From assembly GCA_016720805.1 (NCBI GenBank), contig JADKJZ010000014.1, positions 806,001-870,000 of the forward strand: 64,000 nucleotides of DNA. The letters run 5' to 3'. The notes beneath the pieces were generated by a model. The model was given only the letters and a program-made list of their open reading frames with translations, had not been told where the DNA came from and searched no databases. Positions 1 through 9,528 of this stretch are shown piece by piece; position 1 is the stretch's first letter; every line of letters starts with the position of its first letter. The translations under genes were made by a program, and so were the position numbers. This DNA is from Gemmatimonadota bacterium (lineage in GTDB: Bacteria; Gemmatimonadota; Gemmatimonadetes; Gemmatimonadales; GWC2-71-9).

Positions 1-1
1 C

Positions 2-880
2 TCGACCGACCTCGACCTGCTCGAGCCCTCGGCGCTGGTCGAGCTCTTCGTCGCCGAGGAGGCCCGGGTCCCCGCCGCGATCGAATCCGCGCGTGCGTCG
101 ATCGCCGCCGCCATGGCGCTGATCGAGGCGGCTTTCCGTCGCGGTGGCCGCCTGACGTATGTGGGCGCCGGGACGTCCGGACGGCTCGGCGTCCTCGATG
201 CCTCGGAATGCCCACCGACCTTCGGCACGCCGCCGACGATGGTGCAGGGCATCATCGCCGGCGGCCCGGAGGCGCTGGTGCGTTCCGTCGAGGGGGCCGA
301 GGACGATCTCGCGGCCGGCGGAGCCGCCGTCGAGGCGCGCGCCGTCGGCGTCGACGATGTCGTCGTCGGCATCGCGGCGAGTGGCACCACCCCGTTCGTC
401 CATGGGGCGCTGCAATGCGCCGCCGCGCGGGGCGCGCGCACCGTCTTCTTCAGCTGCGCCGAGCCGCCCGCGGCGATGGTCAGCCTGGTCGATGTCGTCA
501 TCCACGTGGATGTCGGCCCGGAACTGGTCACTGGGTCGACCCGGCTCAAGGCCGGCACTGCCACCAAGCTGGTCCTGAACATGCTCACGACCGGCGCCAT
601 GGTGCGGATCGGCAAGACGTGGGGCAACCTGATGGTCGATGTGCAGGTGACCAATGCGAAGCTCGAGGATCGCGGCGAACGCATCGTGATGGAGGCGACC
701 GGCGCCCCGCGTGCGGCGGCGCGCACCGCGATTCATGCCGCGGGCGGTCGCGTCCGCACCGCGATCGTGATGTTGCACGAGGGCGTCGATGCCGTGGCCG
801 CCGAGGCACGACTCGTCGCGGTCGATCGCCGGTTGCGCGCCATCGTTGGCGATCCGCCACCGATTGCGGAGCCGGCATGA
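2..880 (+). CDS. murQ: N-acetylmuramic acid 6-phosphate etherase, 5' end outside window
   Basis: This enzyme cleaves the lactyl ether of MurNAc-6-phosphate to give GlcNAc-6-phosphate and D-lactate during cell-wall recycling. The reading frame is open from base 2, so the gene enters from the left; 292 codons are visible and about 10 N-terminal residues are probably missing compared with the family. The SIS-fold signature GAGTSGRLGVLDASECPP is intact, followed by a second block reading GSTRLKAGTATKLVLNM. The internal ATG at 113 falls inside conserved sequence and is not the true start. The stop codon overlaps the anmK start (ATGA), which fits a recycling operon because AnmK makes the MurQ substrate. 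Confidence 0.96.
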   Translation, partial: STDLDLLEPSALVELFVAEEARVPAAIESARASIAAAMALIEAAFRRGGRLTYVGAGTSGRLGVLDASECPPTFGTPPTMVQGIIAGGPEALVRSVEGAEDDLAAGGAAVEARAVGVDDVVVGIAASGTTPFVHGALQCAAARGARTVFFSCAEPPAAMVSLVDVVIHVDVGPELVTGSTRLKAGTATKLVLNMLTTGAMVRIGKTWGNLMVDVQVTNAKLEDRGERIVMEATGAPRAAARTAIHAAGGRVRTAIVMLHEGVDAVAAEARLVAVDRRLRAIVGDPPPIAEPA

Positions 881-1986
881 CGCAGGCACCGATGCTGCTG
901 GTCGGGCTGATGTCGGGAACGTCGCTCGACGGCGTCGATGCCGCGTTGGTGAAGATCGCCGGTCCCACGCGTGTCGACCTCCTCGGTTTCGTGCATCGGG
1001 CCTACTCTGCCGCAGAGCGTGCGCAGATCGAGGGGGTGCTCGCCGGTGCGTCGATCGCCGAGACGGCGCACCTGCACGTCGCGCTGGCCGAGTGGGCCGC
1101 CGAGGCGATCGACACCCTCCTCGAGTCGACGCACACCCGCGCCGACGCCCTCGCGGCCATCGCCTTTCCCGGGCAGACGATGTGGCATGAGCCACCACGC
1201 GTGACGCTCCAACTTGGCGAACCGGCCGTGCTGGCCGAGCGGTTCGGCGTGCGCATCGTTTCGAACCTGCGGGCCCGCGATGTCGCCGCCGGTGGCCAAG
1301 GTGCGCCGCTCGTCCCGATCGTCGATGCGATGCTCTTCGGCGCGGCGGGCCACGCTCGGGTGCTGCTCAACATCGGTGGCATGGCGAACGTGACCTGGGT
1401 GCCGCCCCATGGTGGGCTCGATGGTGTGGTGGGGGCCGATACCGGGCCGGGGATGGCGATCATCGATGAGTTGGCGCGCCGTGCGGTGCCGGGGCTGCCG
1501 TTCGACACCGACGGCGCGGTGGCGCGCGCGGGCCGCGTGCAGGAGGAGTTCCTGGCGGAGTTGCTGGCCGATCCCTTCTTTGCCGCTCCGCCGCCGCGCA
1601 GCACGGGCCGGGAACGCTTCGGGCGCGACTACGCCGAGGCGATCGCCACCCGCTGTCCGGGACCCGATGGCGTGCGGACGGCGGTCGCCTTGACGGTGGA
1701 GGGGATTGCGCGGTTCGCCGCCGACTTCCTGCCACCGTTCACGGAATTGGTGGTGGCCGGTGGTGGCAGTCGGCATCCGGTGGTGATGGCGGAGTTGTCA
1801 CGGCGGTTCGCGGCGCAGGACGTGACGGTCGGCGCCTTCGACGAGTTGTTCTTCGCGGCGGAGGCGAAGGAGGCGGTGGCGTTCGCGATGTTGGGATGGC
1901 TGACGCTGCACGGACAACCGGGGAACCTGCCGGCCGTCACCGGCGCCGCCGGGCCGCGGGTGCTCGGCTGCATCACCCCGCCGTGA
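877..1986 (+). CDS. anmK: Anhydro-N-acetylmuramic acid kinase
   Basis: AnmK hydrolyses and phosphorylates 1,6-anhydro-MurNAc to MurNAc-6-phosphate, the substrate of MurQ encoded just upstream. The 369-aa length is normal for the family. The N-terminal nucleotide-binding motif GLMSGTSLDGVDAALV lies at about residues 10-25, followed by NIGGMANVTWVP and GADTGPGMAIID in the middle of the protein. The start was chosen at 877 because its ATG overlaps the murQ stop and places the kinase motif at the expected distance; longer upstream extensions in this frame are arginine-rich shadow sequence. The two genes together form a cytoplasmic peptidoglycan-recycling unit. Confidence 0.96.
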   Translation: MTQAPMLLVGLMSGTSLDGVDAALVKIAGPTRVDLLGFVHRAYSAAERAQIEGVLAGASIAETAHLHVALAEWAAEAIDTLLESTHTRADALAAIAFPGQTMWHEPPRVTLQLGEPAVLAERFGVRIVSNLRARDVAAGGQGAPLVPIVDAMLFGAAGHARVLLNIGGMANVTWVPPHGGLDGVVGADTGPGMAIIDELARRAVPGLPFDTDGAVARAGRVQEEFLAELLADPFFAAPPPRSTGRERFGRDYAEAIATRCPGPDGVRTAVALTVEGIARFAADFLPPFTELVVAGGGSRHPVVMAELSRRFAAQDVTVGAFDELFFAAEAKEAVAFAMLGWLTLHGQPGNLPAVTGAAGPRVLGCITPP

Positions 1987-1995
1987 GGCGGGGCG

Positions 1996-3024
1996 TCAGC
2001 TGAGGAGCAGGGCGATCGCCAGGACGGCCATCGCGACAGCGATCACCACCAGCGTCAGCCCGGTGGGCGAGCCGCTCCGCGGCGCGGGCGACGGCATGAC
2101 CTCTGGGCGTGGCGGGGCAGGAAAGGCAGCCGTCGGCTGCAGCCCGGGGCGCTCGTCCGTGGTGAGGAACTCGTGGTAGCCTGGTTCGATATCACTGGCG
2201 GACGGCAGCCCGTCGCCGTCGAAGCGGACCGCCACCACCGTGATGTTGTCCGGGCCGCCGCGCTCGTTGGCCAGCGCGACCAGGCGCGAGCAGAGCCGCT
2301 CGATGTTCGGCTCCTGGCGCACCGCTTCGGCAATTTCGTCCCGGCGGACCACCGTGGAGAGCCCATCGCTGCAGATGATGAGCACGTCGCCCTGTTGCAG
2401 CGACTGCCACGACAGGTCGACGCGCACATCGGAGTCAGGGCCGAGGGCCTGCAGGATGATGTTGCGCCGCTCGCTCGCCTCGGCTTCTTCCTCGGTGAGT
2501 TCGCCGACCTCGACGAGGCGCTGGGTCAGCGATTGATCGCGGGTCAGCTGGCGGGCGATGTCGCCGCGGACGAGATACCCCCGCGAGTCACCGATCTGCG
2601 CGATGTACAGCCGGTCGCCGTGTACGCCGGCCACCGTGGCCGTCGTCCCCATGCCGCGGACCTCGTGATGCTCGCCGGCGTAGGCATGGAGGATTTCGTT
2701 CGCGCGCTCGACCGCCTGCACGAGGTGATGCGCGAAGCGGTCCTCGGAGTGGTCGGCGTCTTCGCGCCACGCACTGGCCATGTGCTCATGGATGGCGACG
2801 GCGGCCATCTCACTGGCGATCTCGCCTGCGGCAGCGCCACCCATGCCATCGGCGACCAGATAGAGCGCACCACGCTCGCCGACGGTGTGCGCTTCCGGAC
2901 GCGATTCACGGATCGGCTCGCCGGTCGCCAGGTCCGCCACGAGGAAGGTGTCCTCGTTGTGGTCCCGCGTACGGCCCCGATCCGTGACAGCGTACAAGGA
3001 AGCGCGAACGTTCGACGTAGGCAT
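1996..3024 (-). CDS. PP2C-family serine/threonine protein phosphatase with C-terminal membrane anchor
   Basis: This is a metal-dependent PP2C phosphatase of the bacterial Stp/PrpC type that would reverse Ser/Thr-kinase phosphorylation. Metal-binding and catalytic blocks are present in order: RDHNEDTF near residue 20, VADGMGG, GTTATV, IGDSRGYLVR, ICSDGL and GGPDNITVV near residue 260. A proline-rich linker then leads to a single hydrophobic helix at the extreme C-terminus, so the catalytic domain probably faces the cytoplasm from the membrane. The start at 3024 has a strong Shine-Dalgarno sequence (AACAGGAG) 5 nt upstream; a longer frame from 3081 lacks one. No partner kinase is encoded nearby. 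Confidence 0.93.
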   Translation of the reverse strand: MPTSNVRASLYAVTDRGRTRDHNEDTFLVADLATGEPIRESRPEAHTVGERGALYLVADGMGGAAAGEIASEMAAVAIHEHMASAWREDADHSEDRFAHHLVQAVERANEILHAYAGEHHEVRGMGTTATVAGVHGDRLYIAQIGDSRGYLVRGDIARQLTRDQSLTQRLVEVGELTEEEAEASERRNIILQALGPDSDVRVDLSWQSLQQGDVLIICSDGLSTVVRRDEIAEAVRQEPNIERLCSRLVALANERGGPDNITVVAVRFDGDGLPSASDIEPGYHEFLTTDERPGLQPTAAFPAPPRPEVMPSPAPRSGSPTGLTLVVIAVAMAVLAIALLLS

Positions 3025-3061
3025 GGCTCCTGTTCTGATGAGCGCGAGTTCCGGCTGGTGG

Positions 3062-3067
3062 AAGATA
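3062..3067 (-). promoter_or_regulatory. Putative -10 element TATCTT for the PP2C gene
   Basis: TATCTT on the minus strand matches the TAnnTT element seen before many genes here. It would start transcription near 3055, giving a leader of about 30 nt that contains the AGGAG ribosome site. No clear -35 hexamer is visible. Confidence 0.45.
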
Positions 3068-3107
3068 GGGCGCTCCCCCAAAGCACGTCAACGCGAAACT
3101 CTGCTAA

Positions 3108-5054
3108 GTGACGGTCCGAATGTGTTTTACGATGATGCTCCGAGCCCTTCCCCTGCTGGGACTCGTCCTGGCGCCCCGCCTCGAGGCCCAGCGTCCGTTG
3201 CCACCGATCCCCGCTGTCCACGGGGAATTGCGGCTCGATGTCCGCTATCCCAAAGCAGGAAGCGTGCTCGATATCGCCGACTCGACGTTTCTCATGGGAA
3301 ACGTCGGTGATGGAGCCGCCACCCTGACCGTGAACGGCCTGGCGGTCCCGGTGGCCCCCAATGGCGCGTGGCTCGCCTGGATTGCGGTGCCCCAGGATTC
3401 TGCCGTGGTGATCCGCCTCGAGGCGCGACTCGGGAGCCGTGTCGTGAAGAGCGAACTGCCGCTCCGCCGCGCCGGGTGGGTCCGCCGCACCGGCGCGTGG
3501 GTGGTGCCGGGCTCACTGCAACCCCGATCCCAATTCTGGCTGCCCGCCGATGAGGCGCTCACCCTCCGGGTGCGCGCGGTGCCGGGGGCGTCGGTGCGCC
3601 TCGTGCTCCCCGACGGCCGCGCGCTGCCATTCGCCGCCGCCGCCGTGGCCGATCCCCCGGCGGCGAGTCTCCTTGCCTTCGAGCGGGACGAGCGTCGACT
3701 CGACCGCAGTGCCGTCGCGACGACCTACCTCGCCCGGCTCGATGGCGAGACGGCATCGGGCGGCGACGACTGGTTGCGGGTCGGCATGCCGACGGCCGGT
3801 ACCATGCCGCAGCTCGAAGTCGTGCTGGGGTCCGACACGACGCGACTCCCGTGGCCCCTGACCGTGCGTCGTCAGGGCGTGCGTCCGACCGTCGTGCGAT
3901 TGGACGAACCCGCCAGGCTCGGTGCCGAGCGCGATGGCATCGTCATTGGCCGGAATCTCCCTGGCGGGACGTACCACTGGTTCTTTCCGGTGGGAACCGT
4001 GGCCACTGCGGAAGCGCGGCAGGATGATCTGGTGCGCCTGCGGCTTGCCTCCGGTGCGACCGCATGGGTGCCGATCGCCGAGGTGGTCCCGCAGCGCGGG
4101 ATGGCATTGCCCGGCCTCGCCGTCATGGGGTCGCTAACGCTGGCGTCCACGCCGAGCGGCGCGCGCCTTCGCATTCCCCTGACCGCGCCGGTCGCGCATC
4201 AGGTGCGCGCCACGCCGGCGGGGCTCGCCATCACCCTCTTCGGCGTGGCCGGCGACGCCGACTGGACGCGCTACCCGGTGACCGGCCGCTTCGTGCGCTG
4301 GCTTGGCTGGCATCAGGTGTCGACGGATCGGGTCGAACTGGAGGTGTCGTTCGCCCAACCGCTCTGGGGATGGCGGGTGCGCATCGATCGCGGCGATCTG
4401 CTCTTCGAGTTTCGGCAGCCGCCGACCGTCGATCGCGTCAATCCACTGAAGGGTCGGCGCATCGTGCTCGATCCCGGGCATCCGCCACTCGGTGCCTGTG
4501 GCCCGACCGGCCTTTGCGAGCCGGAGGCGACGTTGGCGGTGGCGCGCCTCGCCGCCGCCCGACTGCGCGCGTCGGGGGCCGTCGTCTCCCTGACGCGGGA
4601 GGATGCCCGGCCAGTGGAACTCTGGCAGCGCGTGGCCATCGCCGATTCCCTCGAGCCCGACGTGCTGGTCTCGATCCATCTGAATGCCCTGCCCGACGGA
4701 ATCAACCCCTTCACGAACAACGGCAGCAGCACTTTCTTCCAGCATCCGCAGTCCATTGCGCTTGCCCAGGACATCCAGGAGGAGCTGGCGCGTCGGCTCG
4801 GACTGCGCAACCTCGGCATCGCGCGCGGCGATCTCGCGATGGTCCGCCCGACATGGTATCCGGCGGTGCTCGCCGAGGGGTTGTTCCTGATGATCCCGCT
4901 GCAAGAGGCCGCCATGCGGACACCCGACGGTCAGGAGCGGTACGCCGAGGCGATTGTCGCCGGGCTGCGGACGTTTCTTGGCCGCGCCACGCTGTCCACG
5001 AACGATGCACCCAAGCGTCCCCAACCAGCAGCCTCCCCTGACCGACCCGAGTGA
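3108..5054 (+). CDS. Secreted N-acetylmuramoyl-L-alanine amidase (Amidase_3)
   Basis: This zinc amidase cleaves the MurNAc-L-Ala bond and should act in the periplasm on peptidoglycan. A signal peptide (hydrophobic run ALPLLGLVLAP, then LEAQ) precedes a roughly 400-residue N-terminal region of beta-rich character that may be an AMIN-like targeting domain. The catalytic domain fills the last 200 residues: the zinc ligands are the His of VLDPGH, the Glu of CEPEATL and the His of VSIHLNA. The GTG at 3108 is uncertain; ATGs at 3120, 3132 or 3135 would also leave a good signal peptide. Its stop overlaps the next gene (GTGA), so it heads a co-translated operon with the GWxTD proteins. Confidence 0.92.
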   Translation: MTVRMCFTMMLRALPLLGLVLAPRLEAQRPLPPIPAVHGELRLDVRYPKAGSVLDIADSTFLMGNVGDGAATLTVNGLAVPVAPNGAWLAWIAVPQDSAVVIRLEARLGSRVVKSELPLRRAGWVRRTGAWVVPGSLQPRSQFWLPADEALTLRVRAVPGASVRLVLPDGRALPFAAAAVADPPAASLLAFERDERRLDRSAVATTYLARLDGETASGGDDWLRVGMPTAGTMPQLEVVLGSDTTRLPWPLTVRRQGVRPTVVRLDEPARLGAERDGIVIGRNLPGGTYHWFFPVGTVATAEARQDDLVRLRLASGATAWVPIAEVVPQRGMALPGLAVMGSLTLASTPSGARLRIPLTAPVAHQVRATPAGLAITLFGVAGDADWTRYPVTGRFVRWLGWHQVSTDRVELEVSFAQPLWGWRVRIDRGDLLFEFRQPPTVDRVNPLKGRRIVLDPGHPPLGACGPTGLCEPEATLAVARLAAARLRASGAVVSLTREDARPVELWQRVAIADSLEPDVLVSIHLNALPDGINPFTNNGSSTFFQHPQSIALAQDIQEELARRLGLRNLGIARGDLAMVRPTWYPAVLAEGLFLMIPLQEAAMRTPDGQERYAEAIVAGLRTFLGRATLSTNDAPKRPQPAASPDRPE

Positions 5055-7276
5055 CCATGGCCCGCCCCAGCCGTTGCGCAATCCTGCTCCCCTTGTTGCT
5101 CCTGCTGCTGGCGGGGCGATCGGGGGCACAGGGGCCGGCGGGGCGTCGTGAGCTCGCGGCCCTGCGCGATTCACTCGCGCGGGTGGCCGATTCCGTTTCA
5201 CTGCTCGCCCTGGAAGGACAGTGGATGGGCGAGGCGCGCCGGGATCGGGACAGCGCGATGGTGCATCTCCGGCTCGGCTTCGTGGCGGTGCGACTCGGGG
5301 AACTCGGGGGGAAGAAGCACTACGATGATGCCGCGTCGGAATTCCAGTGGGCCACGACGCTGCAACCGACCTGGCCGTACGGTTGGTTCGGACTCGGCCT
5401 GGCCGAGCTCGGCGTCGGCGACTCCGACTTCTCCCCCGTGGCCGGACTGAAGACGATGTTGGGGAAGGACGCGCTGACGCGGTCGGCCAATGCCTTCGCA
5501 CGCAGCGCCGAGGTCGACCCCTCGTTCGTCATCGGGCTCGTCGAACTGAGCAATACCGCGCTGCGGCAAATCGTGAACGCGCGCATGGACGTGGCGCTCG
5601 CCGCGCTGCGTCGCGCGTCGCGCACACCGGCCGCGCGCCACCCCGATGTGTTGCTGGCGCGGGCACGTGTCGAACGCGAAGTGGGAAGTGCCGACTCCGC
5701 GCTCGCGGCGGCCGATGCACTGCTCGCCCTGGACCGCATCAATGTCGAGGGACTGCTGGAGCAAGCGCGGGCGCGCTTCGCGCTTGGCCGGCTCGACGGT
5801 GGCGAGCCATGGTATCGTGGGCTCGGGCTGGCCGAGGGGCCCGTGCTCGCGATGTACCGTCGGGACCTCGCCCTGGTGATGCCGGCGACCACGCTCGCCG
5901 CGTTTGATGCTGCCGCGCCGACGGCGCGTGTCACCCTGGTGCGGGCGTTCTTCGAGCGCCGCGATCACGACGAACTGCAGCGCGTCGGTGGCCGCCTGCG
6001 CGAGCACTACGCCCGGCTCGATCATGCCCAGCGCAACTTCCGCCTCGTGTCCCGGCGGCGGCAATACGACATCCAGGAACGCTACCGCTCCACGCAGGAC
6101 GACTTCGATGATCGCGGCGTGATCTACGTGCGGCATGGGGCACCCGACCAGCGCGTCCAGTACAACGTGCCGGGGATCGAGCCGAACGAGTCGTGGCGCT
6201 ACCAGCGGGTGACCGGCGATCTCGTCTTTCACTTCGTGGCACGTCAGGACGTGCAGGACTTCCGCCTGGTCGAGAGCGTGCTCGACATTCTCGGCTTCGC
6301 GGGGGCGATGGCGGCGCGCGATTCGGGACAATTGTCATCGTCCGGTCAGGCGGAAGCCCTGGTGCGTTCCCGCGAGCCGCTCGGTGCACTTTATTCCCGG
6401 ATGTTGGGGGCCGCGCGAGGAGGGGGGACGATGTTGCAGACCGAGGAGCGGGCAATTGGCCGGAAGAGCATCGCCATCGGGACGCGCACCGACAGTTGGC
6501 CGTTGCGTTTTCGGCGCACCCTCGACGCCACGATTTTCGTCGCGGCCGCGGGGGCGGACAGCGCCGGTCCGCAACTGCAGATCGCGTTCGCCGTGCCGAC
6601 CAAGGGGCTCACCATCGAGGTCGGACAGGGTGGCGACATGGCCGAGCTCCGGCTTCGGGCCACCGTCCTCGATCTCGATGGCGCGCTCGTCGCCTCGCTC
6701 GACACCGTCCGACGCTTCCTGATGAAGGAGCCCGCGGGCGCCGACGGGCAGCTCCTCGGACGCCAGGCCCTCCGAGTGCCGGCCGGACGACTTACCGTGC
6801 GCGCGTCGCTCGAACAGGGCCCAGCCGGCATTGGCAGTCGGAGGGACACCGTGGTGGTCACCTCACCGACCGCCCGGGCGTTGGGTCTCTCGGACCTGGT
6901 GGTCGGGACGCGCTCCGTACGACTCTTCTGGGTACCCTCGACCGGCGATACCACGTGGCTCAATCCGCTTGCCAGATTCCGTCGCAGTGAGCCGATGCAG
7001 CTGAGCTTCGAGGTGAGCGGCCTGCTGGCGGGCAGCGCCTATCGGACCGAGGTGCGCATTGTGCGCCCGGGTGGGTCGGCGCTCTCACGGCTCTTCCGGG
7101 GCGGGTCGGCGTTGCGAGTGGCCGCCAATGGAGTCCATCCGGGAGGCTTGCTCGTGGTGCATCGGGAACTCGCCCTCGACCAAGTCGGTCCGGGGACGTA
7201 TCTCGTGGAAGTGACGGTCTCGACCCCCGCGGGGGAGAAGGTGACTCGCCAGCAGGAAATCACGGTCGTCAAATGA
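5051..7276 (+). CDS. GWxTD-domain secreted protein with TPR-like repeats (copy 1)
   Basis: This is the first of three tandem paralogues. It has a signal peptide (hydrophobic run AILLPLLLLLLAG, then GAQG), a helical TPR-like region at about residues 30-300, a GWxTD-type module at about 300-400 and a beta-rich C-terminus. The module shows the family layout: FFERRDHDEL, REHYARLDHAQRNF, then DDRGVIYVRHGAPD and NESWRYQ. The signature residues GW are replaced (DDFDDRG). GWxTD proteins are secreted proteins of unknown function. The GTG at 5051 overlaps the amidase stop; the ATG at 5057 is an alternative. Co-translation with a cell-wall amidase suggests an envelope role, which is an inference. Confidence 0.85.
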   Translation: MTMARPSRCAILLPLLLLLLAGRSGAQGPAGRRELAALRDSLARVADSVSLLALEGQWMGEARRDRDSAMVHLRLGFVAVRLGELGGKKHYDDAASEFQWATTLQPTWPYGWFGLGLAELGVGDSDFSPVAGLKTMLGKDALTRSANAFARSAEVDPSFVIGLVELSNTALRQIVNARMDVALAALRRASRTPAARHPDVLLARARVEREVGSADSALAAADALLALDRINVEGLLEQARARFALGRLDGGEPWYRGLGLAEGPVLAMYRRDLALVMPATTLAAFDAAAPTARVTLVRAFFERRDHDELQRVGGRLREHYARLDHAQRNFRLVSRRRQYDIQERYRSTQDDFDDRGVIYVRHGAPDQRVQYNVPGIEPNESWRYQRVTGDLVFHFVARQDVQDFRLVESVLDILGFAGAMAARDSGQLSSSGQAEALVRSREPLGALYSRMLGAARGGGTMLQTEERAIGRKSIAIGTRTDSWPLRFRRTLDATIFVAAAGADSAGPQLQIAFAVPTKGLTIEVGQGGDMAELRLRATVLDLDGALVASLDTVRRFLMKEPAGADGQLLGRQALRVPAGRLTVRASLEQGPAGIGSRRDTVVVTSPTARALGLSDLVVGTRSVRLFWVPSTGDTTWLNPLARFRRSEPMQLSFEVSGLLAGSAYRTEVRIVRPGGSALSRLFRGGSALRVAANGVHPGGLLVVHRELALDQVGPGTYLVEVTVSTPAGEKVTRQQEITVVK

Positions 7277-9528
7277 GCGGACTGCGCGCCCTCCGAAGGA
7301 TTCCCGTCTTCGCGCTGCTCCTCGCCGCGCCGCTTGCGGCGCAGGGGAGCGGGGCTCCGGCATTGCGCGACGTGCGACGTACCGTCGGCGTCGTGCGGAG
7401 CGCCGATTCGCTCCGACAGTTGGAGCAACTCGCGATCGCGGAGGTGCGCACGCGGCGCGACGACCCCTCGCTCCACCTCCAACTCGGCTTCATCGCGTTG
7501 CGCCTCGGTGAGGTGACCGGTGAGATGCGGCACTACGAGGATGCCTACGACGAATTCGGCGCCACCGTCACCCTCAAGCCGGGATGGTGGATTGGCTGGT
7601 ACGGGCAGGCGCTCGCCCAACTGGGGGCGCAGGCTGCGGACATCGGCGTCTTCGCCGCCTTCCGGAAGCTGACCGGCGTCGACCCGGAGCTTGAGGCCGC
7701 CACGAAACTGGCCACCTCGGCGGGGCTCGACTCGCTCCGCGCGGAAGGATTGGTGCAGTTCGGTCGCGAGGCGCTGGCAAAGGGTGATGCCCGACTCGTC
7801 GCGGTGGCGCGTGAAGCGTTGCGGCAATCTGCCGGCGGACCGGCTGGTGCGCTTCGCGATGTCCAGCTGCTGCGCGCGGTGATCGAGCGGCACTCGGGCC
7901 GGGGCGATGTCGCGTTGGCGCTCCTGGAGCCGTTGGCGCGTCGCGAAGCCAACGACGCCGAGATCCAGCTTGAGCTGGCCCAGACGCGCTTCACCTCCGG
8001 CCAACTCGGCGGGCTGGCTCCCTGGTATGCGGCTCTCGGCGGCGCCGAGGGTCCCGTCCTCGCGCGGCTCCATGACGACCTGGTTCTCGTGATGCCGGAT
8101 TCGACCTTGCGAGCGCTGATGGACGCGACCGGGTCGGCGCGGGTCGCGATCGCGCGCCGCTTCTGGGACGTCCAGGAAGTCAGCGGACTGCCCGTCACCG
8201 CCGAGCGGCTGCGCGACCACTACCTGCGCCTCGAAATCGCGCGGTCCAACTACCGGCGCGTCGATTCCACCACGCCACCGATCACGCTGCGCGGCATGCG
8301 CGATGGCAGTCGCGAATTCGACGCGCGCGGTGTGGTGGTCGTGCTGCACGGCGCGCCGATTGGTCGCACGACGCTCAACTTGCCGGGGATGCTGGAGAAC
8401 GAGTCGTGGTCGTACCCGGGCCGCGTCGACGGCGACACCTTGCTCTTCCACTTCGTGGTCCCGAAGGGGCGCAAGGATGCCGTGTTGGTGGAGAGTGTCG
8501 TCGATCTCTTCGCGCTGAGTGGCCAGGCGCACCTGATGGCGACGCCCAAGGACACGGCCAGCAACGGTCGGCCACTGATCGAGACCTATGGTGCCTCCCT
8601 GACTGCCCAGACGATGCAGGAACTCTTCCTGTCGCGGGAGACCATTGCGCCGATCTACGCGCGCATGTTCAACGAAGGACGCGATGGCGCCGCCACGCTG
8701 CAGCCAGTGGAGCGAGCGGTTGGGGCGCGCAGCATTGCCACCGGCACCACCTGGGTCTTGAATTTCGAGCTGCCGCTCGAGGCTTCGGTGGATGTGGTTG
8801 CAGTCGGCGAGGCGCCCACGGGCCGCCTGTTGCAATTGGCGTTTGCGATTCCCGGGCGGGCGCTCACGCCGACGGTGACCGTCCAGGGCGCGCTCTACCG
8901 CGTGCGCCTGCGTGGTGCGGTGCGCGACGCGCGCGGCGAGGTGGTCGCGACGGTCGACACGGTGCGGACGTTCCGGACGCGCGGCGTCCTGGCCCCTGGG
9001 GAGTACCTCCTCGGCCGTACGCCCGTCGCCGTGCCGCCAGGTGACTACACCGTGCAGCTGGCGGTCGAGACCGACCATCGCGGGGTGGTGACAGCAGCGC
9101 AGTCGGTGCGCGTCGTTCCCGCGACCGGCACCACGCTCGTCATCTCGGACCTCGTGCTGGGCTCACGCCGCGTCCCGCTCGCGGTGCCGACGATCACCCG
9201 CGATACCGCGTGGGTGAACCCGATGCGCCGGTTCACGCGCTCGACACCGATGCAACTCTATTTCGAGCTGGCCGGCGTGCCTGCGGGCACACCCTATCAA
9301 GTCACGCTCGCCGTGGTGCGGCAGGGCACCTCCGGCTTCCTCGGCCGCCGTGAGAAGGCGGCCCTCAGTCTCGGCTTCGGCGGTGAGCACCCGGGGGGCG
9401 TCGCGGCGATCGATCGTGAGTTCAACCTGAGTCGACTCGAGCCGGGTGACTACCGACTCGAAGTCACCGTGACCGCCCCGGGCCAGGCACCGGTGGTCCG
9501 GCATCGGGAGTTCGCCGTCGTGAAATGA
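7273..9528 (+). CDS. GWxTD-domain secreted protein with TPR-like repeats (copy 2)
   Basis: The second paralogue (751 aa) starts at an ATG overlapping the stop of copy 1 by 4 nt. It has a signal peptide (hydrophobic run IPVFALLLAAPLAAQG), a TPR-like region containing PSLHLQLGFIALRLGEVTG, and a degenerate GWxTD block, FDARGVVVVLHGAPIG followed by NESWSYPG, at about residue 350. The C-terminus carries the segment NPMRRFTRSTPMQLYFEL and ends EFAVVK, closely matching the end of copy 1 (EITVVK). The three copies share architecture end to end, so they arose by tandem duplication, but their sequences differ enough to suggest separate partners or an assembled heteromer. Confidence 0.85.
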   Translation: MSGLRALRRIPVFALLLAAPLAAQGSGAPALRDVRRTVGVVRSADSLRQLEQLAIAEVRTRRDDPSLHLQLGFIALRLGEVTGEMRHYEDAYDEFGATVTLKPGWWIGWYGQALAQLGAQAADIGVFAAFRKLTGVDPELEAATKLATSAGLDSLRAEGLVQFGREALAKGDARLVAVAREALRQSAGGPAGALRDVQLLRAVIERHSGRGDVALALLEPLARREANDAEIQLELAQTRFTSGQLGGLAPWYAALGGAEGPVLARLHDDLVLVMPDSTLRALMDATGSARVAIARRFWDVQEVSGLPVTAERLRDHYLRLEIARSNYRRVDSTTPPITLRGMRDGSREFDARGVVVVLHGAPIGRTTLNLPGMLENESWSYPGRVDGDTLLFHFVVPKGRKDAVLVESVVDLFALSGQAHLMATPKDTASNGRPLIETYGASLTAQTMQELFLSRETIAPIYARMFNEGRDGAATLQPVERAVGARSIATGTTWVLNFELPLEASVDVVAVGEAPTGRLLQLAFAIPGRALTPTVTVQGALYRVRLRGAVRDARGEVVATVDTVRTFRTRGVLAPGEYLLGRTPVAVPPGDYTVQLAVETDHRGVVTAAQSVRVVPATGTTLVISDLVLGSRRVPLAVPTITRDTAWVNPMRRFTRSTPMQLYFELAGVPAGTPYQVTLAVVRQGTSGFLGRREKAALSLGFGGEHPGGVAAIDREFNLSRLEPGDYRLEVTVTAPGQAPVVRHREFAVVK

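Noticed and set aside
2173..3111. 312-codon plus-strand frame opposite the PP2C gene
   Set aside because: No recognisable domain and antisense to a phosphatase with all catalytic motifs.
7039..9078. 679-codon open frame on the minus strand opposite GWxTD copies 1 and 2
   Set aside because: It is a shadow of high-GC coding DNA: Arg/His/Gly-rich, no domain, fully antisense to well-supported exported proteins.
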